The notes under the pieces were generated by a model that had not been told where the DNA came from, ran no database searches, and saw only the letters and a program-made list of their open reading frames with translations. The position numbers and the translations under genes are program-made. DNA of 7,525 nt from contig CALANM010000236.1 in NCBI GenBank assembly GCA_937926065.1, positions 1-7,525 of the forward strand, read 5' to 3'. Shown here one piece after another: positions 1 to 5,455 of this stretch (position 1 is the first letter of the stretch; the number at the start of each line of letters is the position of its first letter). This DNA comes from an uncultured Microbacterium sp. GTDB taxonomy: Bacteria; Actinomycetota; Actinomycetes; Actinomycetales; Microbacteriaceae.

Positions 1-690
1 CGCCAGCGCCGCGTCGACGGCGGCGAGCTCCCCCGATGAGATCCCCTTCTGCGGACCGAAGACGAATGCCGCACCGTGGGCGCCCAAGAGGGGGCTCGTG
101 ACATCCGACAGCACGACAGCGCCCCCGGCAGGCGGCCTCCGCAGCCCGGAGAGATCGACGGATGCCGCATCCGCCAGGCCGCGCGCTCCCGGCCGCACCG
201 GCGCGCCCGTGCCGTCGAGGATGCGTGCGCCGAGCGCCGCCAGCATCCCCGCGCCGGCATCGGTCGAGGCAGACGAGCCGATCCCGAGCAGCAGGCGCTC
301 GACGCCGTGGTCCAGCGCCGCCGCGATCGCCTGCCCGAAGCCGAACGTGTCGGCATCCCACGGGAGGCGATCGTCGCCCAGCAGCTCGATGCCGCTCGTC
401 GACGCCAGCTCGACCACTCCCGTGTCGCCCGCGCCGTCGGCACCGGGGAGCAGCAGCCAGTGGGCAGCCACGTCGCGCCCATGCGGACCGCGCACCGTCA
501 CACGCATGCGCACGGCATCGGGCGTGGCGGCCGCGAAAGCCTCGAGGGTCCCCTCGCCGCCGTCGGCCATAGGGCGCAGCACGACATCGGCGCCGGGACG
601 CACCGAACGCCAGCCACGCGCAAACGCCTCGGATGCCGCCGCCGCGCGCAGCGATCCCTTGAGGCTGTCGAAGGCGACGACGCACGGCAC
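1..690 (-). CDS. glycerate kinase, N-terminal 230 residues (3' end outside window)
   Basis: The minus strand encodes a glycerate kinase of the GlxK/GarK family, which phosphorylates D-glycerate with ATP in the cytosol and so feeds glyoxylate, glycerate or serine breakdown into glycolysis. Visible motifs, numbered from the GTG at 690, are DSLKGS at 8-13, PMADGGEGT at 40-48, GIGSSASTDAGAGML at 136-150 and SDVTSPLLGAHGAAFVFGPQKG at about 195-216. They match the family pattern DSFKGS / MADGGEGT / GIGGSATNDGG / DVTNPL-FGPQKG. Gly-to-Ser and Gly-to-Ala changes in the third motif look tolerable. Family members have about 370-380 residues, so roughly 145 are missing beyond the left edge. I chose the GTG at 690 because it gives the usual N-terminus, with Asp-Ser at residues 8-9. 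An in-frame ATG at 765 adds 25 polar residues with no family counterpart. No good Shine-Dalgarno precedes the GTG. The gene is divergent from the metallopeptidase. Confidence 0.93.
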   Translation of the reverse strand, partial: MPCVVAFDSLKGSLRAAAASEAFARGWRSVRPGADVVLRPMADGGEGTLEAFAAATPDAVRMRVTVRGPHGRDVAAHWLLLPGADGAGDTGVVELASTSGIELLGDDRLPWDADTFGFGQAIAAALDHGVERLLLGIGSSASTDAGAGMLAALGARILDGTGAPVRPGARGLADAASVDLSGLRRPPAGGAVVLSDVTSPLLGAHGAAFVFGPQKGISSGELAAVDAALA

Positions 691-697
691 GTGATTC

Positions 698-703
698 AGC
701 GTA
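698..703 (-). promoter_or_regulatory. candidate -10 element for a leaderless glycerate kinase transcript
   Basis: On the minus strand TACGCT (TANNNT class) lies seven bases upstream of the GTG at 690. That spacing would place the transcription start at or next to the start codon. The nearest purine-rich stretch, GAGGA, ends 16 bases before the GTG, too far for a normal ribosome binding site. Leaderless transcripts with this arrangement are common in Actinobacteria. No convincing -35 hexamer is seen, so the call is tentative. Confidence 0.3.
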
Positions 704-768
704 TCGTCCTCGCGGGTCGCCGCCTCTTCATCTCTGTCAGGGTGGGCGTCGGCCGCGCACGGCATGCA

Positions 769-797
769 TTGACAGCGGTGACGGGCGGGTCCACCAT
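769..797 (+). promoter_or_regulatory. candidate sigma-70-type promoter for the metallopeptidase cassette
   Basis: A perfect TTGACA lies at 769-774. After a 17-base spacer, CACCAT at 792-797 matches the -10 consensus at positions 2, 5 and 6 only. Transcription would begin near 804, leaving about 53 bases of leader before the ATG at 857. The -35 match and spacing are good and the -10 is weak. This is the only plausible rightward promoter I see in the divergent intergenic region. Confidence 0.4.
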
Positions 798-805
798 ACG
801 GGCAG

Positions 806-827
806 GCCGCCGGAACGGGCCGGCGGC
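806..827 (+). other. GC-only stem-loop in the 5' leader of the metallopeptidase gene
   Basis: GCCGCCGG at 806-813 is the exact reverse complement of CCGGCGGC at 820-827, with a six-base loop AACGGG. No T-tract follows, so it is not a classical terminator for rightward transcription. It would sit at the very 5' end of the transcript from the candidate promoter at 769-797, where it could stabilise the mRNA or bind a regulator. A chance origin is possible at this GC content. Confidence 0.35.
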
Positions 828-856
828 GGGCTCCGGGCGAGGCTGGGGGGCCGCGC

Positions 857-2753
857 ATGGTGATCGAATCGGAGACACACGAGCTGCGGGTGCCGTGGCC
901 CGAGCGTCGGATGCTGCGGTCGTTCGCGTTCGACCCCATGTCGACACGCCTGTCGGGGCGCTTCCTGACGATCGACGTGCCCCTCGAGCCGACGCTCCAG
1001 CCCGGCCCGTCGGGACGACTCGTGCAGGTCGTCGACTACGACGCCGCACGGCGCGTCTGGTACACGCCCGTCGACCTCAACGAGCCGTCGATCCTCGTGC
1101 AGCACGGGCTCCAGCCGTCGGAAGCCGACCCGCGCACGCATCAGCAGGTGGTCTACGCCGTCGCGATGAGCGTGCTGGAGCGGTTCGAGAAGTTCAGCGG
1201 ATTCCGGTTCCGCTGGACCGGCGACGACAAGCTGCGGATCGTGCCGCACGCGTTCGACGGCCGCAACGCCTACTTCGACAAGCGACTGAAGGCCGTGCTC
1301 TTCGGCTACTACAAGGCTGAGGAGGAGGATCCGGGCGCGAACATCCCCGGTCAGATGATGTTCACGTGCCTGTCGGTCGACGTCGTCGCGCACGAGGTGA
1401 CGCACGCGATCGTGCAGCGCATCCGAGAGTACTTCTCGGAGCCCACGCACCCCGACGTGCTCGCCTTCCATGAGGCGTTCTCCGACCTCGTGGCCCTGTT
1501 CCACCACTTCACGTTCCCCGACGTCGTGGCCGAGGCCGTCGCCAAGACGCGCGGCGACCTCGAAGACGGCTCCGCCCTGCTCGACCTTGCGACGGAGTTC
1601 GGCGTGTCGACCGGGCGCGGTGCGGCGCTGCGGTCGGCGATCGGCTCGCCGCGCACGCCCGACGCCTACCTCCGCACGACCGAACCGCATGAGCGCGGCG
1701 CGTGCTTCGTCGCCGCCGTCTTCGACGCGTACCTCGACACCTACAAGCGCCGCATCGCCGACCTGCGCCGCCTCGCCAGCAACGGCACGGGCGTGCTCCC
1801 CGAGGGCGCACTGCCGCCCGACCTGGTGAAGCGGGTGACGGCCGAGGCGGTCACGCGCGCCGACCGGCTGCTGGGCATCGTGATCCGCGCGCTCCAGTAC
1901 CTGCCGGTCGTCGACGTCACCTTCGGCGACGTCGTGCGCGCGATCGTCACCGCCGACCGCGCCCTCTACCCCGACGACGCGCTCCACCTGCGGGCGACCC
2001 TGGTCGAAGCCTTTCGCCGACGCGGCATCTACCCGCCCGGCGTCTCGTCGCTCGCGGACGACGCGCTCGTGTGGAGCCGCCCGCCGCATCCCATGAGCCT
2101 CACGGGGGATGCCGCGAACGTCGACCTCGCTCCGCTCATCGTCGACGCGACCCTGGACCTCGACGTGAAGGGCGCCGCGTCGTTCGACCACGTGCCCCCG
2201 GCCAAGACGGCGGGCGCCAAGCGCCGGACACAGCCGGGCGGACGCCCGTACCTCGCGCGGTTCCAGCAGTGGGGCAAGAACCACGCGTATGAACTGGGGC
2301 TCGACAAGGCCATGAAGATCGAGCTCGTCAACGCGCGAGTCGTATACCAGCGCGGCGCCGACCAGCAGCCGCGCCCCAATCGTGGTCGTGCAGTACGCCC
2401 AGCGCCGCGACGACCTGGAAGACCAGCGCCGCACGGCGAGCGGCGAGCAGATCCCGCGCGAGCACCGAGCGGCGATCCGGGCGGGCACGACGGTCATCGC
2501 GCGCGTCGACGGGGAGGTGCGCTACCTCGTCACGAAGCCCCTCCCCATCACCGACAGCGAGCTGCTCGCCGAAGAGCCGGCCGACATACGCGACCTCGTG
2601 GAGCGCTACAGCCGGGAGGGCTCGGCGCGACTCGCCGCGATCCGCGAGTGGTTCGGCGACGTCGAAGACGCGGATCCGCTCTCGCCCTGGCTCGAGGGCG
2701 ATGCGGCGCTGCGGCTGAGCTTCGCGCGTCTGCACGCCGAGGCGGAGCAGTGA
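857..2753 (+). CDS. gluzincin-type zinc metallopeptidase, apparent +1 frameshift near 2374-2377
   Basis: This encodes a cytosolic metallopeptidase of the thermolysin-like gluzincin group; the substrate is unknown. HEVTH at residues 179-183 supplies two zinc ligands and the catalytic Glu. HEAFSDL at 205-211 supplies the third ligand, Glu206, with Asp210. EPHERGA at 276-282 resembles a block I recall from related bacterial proteins. No signal peptide or propeptide is seen, unlike secreted M4 enzymes. From the ATG at 857 (weak G-rich site six bases upstream) the frame is good up to about DQQPRP at 501-507. It then becomes Arg/Pro/Gly-rich with poor GC3, while the +1 frame reads IVVVQYAQRRDD and onward with excellent codon use to TGA at 2751-2753. 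Removing one C from CCCC at 2374-2377 gives a continuous 631-residue protein. Unrepaired, the frame runs to 2770 (637 residues). It lies 13 bases upstream of the MBL gene. The family call is strong; whether the break is natural is unknown. Confidence 0.85.
2374..2377 (+). other. probable frameshift site (CCCC run) in the metallopeptidase gene
   Basis: This is where the coding signal passes from the frame of the ATG at 857 to the +1 frame. Upstream codons read DQQPRP. With one C omitted the next codons read IVVVQYAQRR, and GC3 stays high on both sides. Possible causes are an extra base from sequencing or assembly, a real mutation, or +1 slippage at a CCC-A proline codon. The exact base could lie anywhere from about 2340 to 2381; the C run is the most natural position. 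Confidence 0.75.
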
Positions 2754-2759
2754 GGGAGG
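2752..2759 (+). promoter_or_regulatory. ribosome binding site of the MBL-fold gene
   Basis: GAGGGAGG overlaps the last two bases of the repaired metallopeptidase stop codon at 2751-2753 and ends seven bases before the ATG at 2767. The overlap suggests coupled translation and supports 2753 as the true end of the upstream gene. Confidence 0.8.
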
Positions 2760-2766
2760 CCCCGCC

Positions 2767-4071
2767 ATGAGCGCTCCGACCGTCGCCGTCCGCATGTACA
2801 ACGTGGGGTTCGGCGACTGCTTCCTCGTGAGCGTCACCGACGACGATGCGGCCTGGCGCATGCTCGTGGACTGCGGTGTGCACTCCCACGGCCGGGCGCG
2901 GCCGCTGCAGGACGTCGTCGACGCCGTCATCGCCGACCTCGACGAGGCCACGGCGCCGGGCGCGCCGCCGGCCCTCGACGTGATCGTCGCGACGCATCAC
3001 CACGCCGACCACATCAGCGGCTTCGCCTCACCCAGCTGGGAGCGAGTGGAGGTCGGCGAAGTGTGGGTGCCCTACGTCGAGAACCCCGACGACCCGGATG
3101 CCGCGGCGCTGCGGCAGCGTCTCGCCCTCGCCGCCGAGCACGTCGCACGCGCGTCTGAGCGGCTCGCGCGCAGCGGCGGCACGTCACGGCAGGGCGTCCA
3201 GCTGGAGCTCGCGCGCGTGCTCGCCATGAACTCGTTCACCAACCGGGATGCCGCAGCCCGGCTCCTGTGCCGGGGCAAGAGGTTCCTCAACGAGCCGAAG
3301 GTGCGGTTCCTGCCGTACACGAAGCGCCCGAAGAACACGATCGACACCGGCATCCCCGACGTGCGCGTGCACGTGCTGGGTCCGTCCCGCGACCCCGCGC
3401 TGCTCAAGCGCATGAACCCGCCCGCGGCATCGCGCTGGCTGGCGCTGGAGGCGGCGCTCGACGCACACCCCGACGACGATGACGACGACTGGCTGCGGCC
3501 GCCGCGCCTGTTCGAGGCGCAGTTCGACATCGACCCCGATGACGCGGCCGAACGCATCGACCCCGACCTCTACGCCGCGTGGCGGTCGCTCAAGCTCGAC
3601 CAGAGCATCACCGACGTCGACGAAGTGCTGGGCGCGGCATCCGTGCTCGAGCGCTCCGTGAACAACACGTCGCTGTTCTTCGTGCTCGACGTCGCGGGCA
3701 CCCGGCTGGTGTTCGTCGGCGACTCGCAGCAGGGGGCATGGGAGCACGTGCTGCACGACCCCGGCGCGCGGGCGCTTGTGTCGGAGCCCGCGTTCTACAA
3801 GATCGGACACCACGGCTCGCACAATGCGACGCCGCGCGAGTTCGCCGAGCAGGTGATCGGCCGGGCCGGCACCTACGCGATGCTCCCCTACGGCGAGGTC
3901 GAGCGGTGGGGCGACATCCCCAAGCGCGAGCTCATCGAGCGGCTCGAACTCGAAGGCGTGACGATCGTCGACGCCTCCCACCCCGTCGCGCGCGACGACG
4001 TCGAGGTGGGACCCGACGGGCTGTGGACCGAGGTGCGATTCTCCGCCGAACGGCGCGCGACGGCGAGCTGA
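2767..4071 (+). CDS. MBL-fold metallo-hydrolase with ComEC/Rec2-like motifs
   Basis: This 434-residue protein is a metallo-beta-lactamase superfamily hydrolase that probably binds two metal ions. The core motif THHHADH is at 76-82 (HxHxDH: His77, His79, Asp81, His82). FVGDSQQG supplies a metal-bridging Asp at 319, and GHHGSHNATP at 347-356 supplies the last His ligands. The opening MYNVGFGDCFLV and the GHHGSHNAT block resemble the hydrolase domain of ComEC/Rec2 proteins, but there are no membrane segments, so this is a free cytosolic enzyme and not a DNA-uptake channel. An insert with six consecutive Asp at 236-241 separates the motif blocks. The substrate cannot be told; nucleic acid, cyclic nucleotide or other phosphodiesters are possible for this fold. 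The start is fixed by the strong site at 2752-2759. The next gene begins 23 bases downstream. Confidence 0.9.
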   Translation: MSAPTVAVRMYNVGFGDCFLVSVTDDDAAWRMLVDCGVHSHGRARPLQDVVDAVIADLDEATAPGAPPALDVIVATHHHADHISGFASPSWERVEVGEVWVPYVENPDDPDAAALRQRLALAAEHVARASERLARSGGTSRQGVQLELARVLAMNSFTNRDAAARLLCRGKRFLNEPKVRFLPYTKRPKNTIDTGIPDVRVHVLGPSRDPALLKRMNPPAASRWLALEAALDAHPDDDDDDWLRPPRLFEAQFDIDPDDAAERIDPDLYAAWRSLKLDQSITDVDEVLGAASVLERSVNNTSLFFVLDVAGTRLVFVGDSQQGAWEHVLHDPGARALVSEPAFYKIGHHGSHNATPREFAEQVIGRAGTYAMLPYGEVERWGDIPKRELIERLELEGVTIVDASHPVARDDVEVGPDGLWTEVRFSAERRATAS

Positions 4072-4080
4072 ACGGCATAC

Positions 4081-4087
4081 GGAAGGG
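4081..4087 (+). promoter_or_regulatory. ribosome binding site of the DUF2235 gene
   Basis: GGAAGGG ends seven bases before the ATG at 4095, inside the 23-base gap after the MBL gene. It sets the start at 4095, where the protein opens with the family's LVICLDGTG strand. A near-copy of this leader recurs at 5111-5124. Confidence 0.75.
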
Positions 4088-4094
4088 AACGGCC

Positions 4095-5111
4095 ATGCCC
4101 AGGAATCTCGTTATCTGCCTCGACGGCACCGGCGCCCAGCCCCGGGCGGCCGGAGACACCAACGTCGTGCGGCTGTACTCGATGCTCGATCTGTCCGACC
4201 CCGAGAGGCAGATCGCCTACTACGACCCCGGCGTGGGCACTTTCGCCTCGGCCGGCGCCTGGACCCGTGCGGCGCGCTGGTGGTCGCGCGTTCGCGGTCT
4301 CGCCTTCGGCACCGGGCTCAAGGAGAACCTCGGTGAGGCATACACGTGGCTCATGCGGCACTGGCGTCCGGGCGACCAGGTGTACGTGTTCGGATTCAGC
4401 CGCGGCGCCTACAACGCGCGGGCACTCGTCGGCATGCAACGGGCGATCGGACTCTTGAGACCCGGATCGGAGAACTTCGTGCCGTACGCCGTGACGGCCT
4501 ACTCGGGCGGGTTCGACGACATGCACCACATCGCGGAGGTCTTCTCGCAGAAGGTGGATGCCGAGGGCCACACGACGATGCCGATCCGCTACCTCGGCGT
4601 GTGGGACACCGTGAAGGCGGCCGGGTTCCTGCGGTCGAGCATCTCGTGGCCGTGGACGCACCGGCTGCCGAACGTGCAGCGCATCCGGCACGCCCTGTCG
4701 ATCGACGAACGGCGCCGCCCGTTCCGGGAGTACCTCATCACCGACCCCGATGACGGGCAGCGCGAGGAGGTGTGGTTCGCCGGCGTGCACTCCGACGTCG
4801 GCGGGACGTTCGCCGACGACGCGAGGCTCTCGACGATCGCGCTCAAATGGGTCGTCGACGGGGCCGTGGCCGAGGGACTCCGGGTGCGACGACGCAAGCA
4901 CGCCGTCGAGACCACGGTCGACCCGACCTTCGCGACGGGCGTCGCGCACCGCAACAGCGGGTGGTGGGCGCTCCTCGGACGGCGGCGCCGTCCCGTTCCC
5001 GAGGGCGCCCGCGTGCACGCGAGCGTCAAGGCGCGCATCGACGCCGCCATCGGCTACGACCCCTTCGGCGACGTGCCGGTGGAGTACGTCGACGCGGGCT
5101 GGGCGGGCTGA
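4095..5111 (+). CDS. DUF2235 family alpha/beta hydrolase (Tle1-like phospholipase fold)
   Basis: This 338-residue protein belongs to the DUF2235 family, the catalytic fold shared with Tle1 type VI secretion phospholipases. LVICLDGTG at 5-13 is the N-terminal strand and loop. GFSRG at 100-104 is the GxSxG nucleophile elbow with Ser102. LGVWDTV at 168-174 carries a candidate acid, Asp171. GVHSDVGG at 230-237 carries His232 in the diagnostic HSDVGG block. A Ser-Asp-His triad is therefore complete. There is no signal peptide or membrane segment, and no VgrG, PAAR or other type VI gene is nearby. The substrate may be a lipid or another ester, but many members are uncharacterised. It is the third gene of the cassette, with 23 bases between it and the MBL gene. 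A 107-base gap follows. Confidence 0.9.
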   Translation: MPRNLVICLDGTGAQPRAAGDTNVVRLYSMLDLSDPERQIAYYDPGVGTFASAGAWTRAARWWSRVRGLAFGTGLKENLGEAYTWLMRHWRPGDQVYVFGFSRGAYNARALVGMQRAIGLLRPGSENFVPYAVTAYSGGFDDMHHIAEVFSQKVDAEGHTTMPIRYLGVWDTVKAAGFLRSSISWPWTHRLPNVQRIRHALSIDERRRPFREYLITDPDDGQREEVWFAGVHSDVGGTFADDARLSTIALKWVVDGAVAEGLRVRRRKHAVETTVDPTFATGVAHRNSGWWALLGRRRRPVPEGARVHASVKARIDAAIGYDPFGDVPVEYVDAGWAG

Positions 5112-5124
5112 CGGAAGGAACGGC
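5111..5124 (+). repeat. near-copy of the DUF2235 leader (RBS-like) after its stop codon
   Basis: ACGGAAGGAACGGC at 5111-5124 matches ACGGAAGGGAACGGC at 4079-4093 except for one missing G. The first copy is the ribosome binding leader of the DUF2235 gene. The second has no ATG, GTG or TTG at a usable distance, so it may be a relic of a duplicated or lost gene start, or chance. The rest of 5125-5205 shows no gene of its own. Confidence 0.4.
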
Positions 5125-5205
5125 GCCTCGCGCGGCGATGAGGGCCCCTGGCCAACCACACCCGAGCGAGGTCCGCAACCCCCTGGGCTGTGTCGCCGCG
5201 CCTTC

Positions 5206-5210
5206 GGAGG
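5206..5210 (+). promoter_or_regulatory. ribosome binding site of the 67-residue protein
   Basis: GGAGG ends eight bases before the ATG at 5219. It favours that start over the in-frame ATG at 5138, whose nearest purine-rich stretch lies about 18 bases away. Confidence 0.7.
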
Positions 5211-5218
5211 CTGGCGGC

Positions 5219-5422
5219 ATGAGCGATAGAGACGACATCAAGCAGCCCCTCGACCACCTGCTGCCGAAGGAGGAGCGCGATCCGGCGATAGAGGTGGAGG
5301 AGCCTCACTACCCGGGAACGGAAGCGGCGAACGGCGAGACCCACGCCTCGCCCGACACGGCGGCCGAGCCCGGCAAGGCCGACCGTCACGGAGTGGCGAA
5401 GCTCCCTCCCAGCTCGCGCTGA
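5219..5422 (+). CDS. small acidic, probably disordered protein of unknown function
   Basis: I do not recognise this 67-residue protein. It has 15 Asp/Glu against 8 Lys/Arg, many Pro, Ala, Gly, Ser and Thr, a single Tyr, no Cys or Trp, and no hydrophobic stretch long enough to cross a membrane. It is therefore likely soluble and largely disordered, with one short amphipathic stretch near residues 6-16 (DIKQPLDHLLP). The start is supported by GGAGG eight bases upstream, which is the main evidence that it is real. It lies 107 bases after the DUF2235 gene on the same strand and may be cotranscribed with the cassette or be independent. A GC hairpin begins seven bases after its stop. A small stress-related or regulatory protein is possible but not shown. 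Confidence 0.6.
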   Translation: MSDRDDIKQPLDHLLPKEERDPAIEVEEPHYPGTEAANGETHASPDTAAEPGKADRHGVAKLPPSSR

Positions 5423-5428
5423 CCACCA

Positions 5429-5444
5429 CGGGGCGTCCGCCCCG
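5429..5444. terminator. GC hairpin between convergent genes, possible bidirectional terminator
   Basis: CGGGGC at 5429-5434 pairs exactly with GCCCCG at 5439-5444 around the four-base loop GTCC. It sits between the stop of the small plus-strand gene (5422) and the stop of the minus-strand GH13 gene (5456), the expected place for a shared terminator. There is no T-tract on either side. Such hairpins are frequent at actinobacterial gene ends, but termination is inferred. Confidence 0.5.
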
Positions 5445-5455
5445 CAGTCGCGGCG

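Noticed and set aside
691..765. ATG at 765 as start of glycerate kinase
   Set aside because: The 25 added residues are polar with no family counterpart, and no RBS precedes this ATG.
76..1320. 414-codon plus-strand open frame over glycerate kinase and the metallopeptidase start
   Set aside because: Low-complexity Arg/Ala/Pro sequence crossing two real genes and their intergenic region; an antisense or out-of-frame shadow.
737..2497. 586-codon minus-strand open frame opposite the metallopeptidase
   Set aside because: It is Arg/Val/His-rich with no recognisable motif and mirrors the GC3 pattern of the plus-strand gene, whose catalytic motifs are clear.
2382..2753. Independent 123-residue gene starting at GTG 2382
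   Set aside because: No RBS upstream, and its content fits the missing C-terminal domain of the metallopeptidase better than a separate gene.
3579..4094. N-terminal extension of the DUF2235 frame upstream of 4095
   Set aside because: The extension is out of frame with, and inside, the MBL gene and is Arg-rich; the ATG at 4095 has a good RBS and the family N-terminus.
3888..5159. 423-codon minus-strand open frame opposite the DUF2235 gene
   Set aside because: No motif and atypical composition; the opposite strand has a complete Ser-Asp-His hydrolase.
5138..5218. In-frame ATG at 5138 for the small acidic protein
   Set aside because: No RBS at usable distance; the ATG at 5219 has GGAGG at eight bases.
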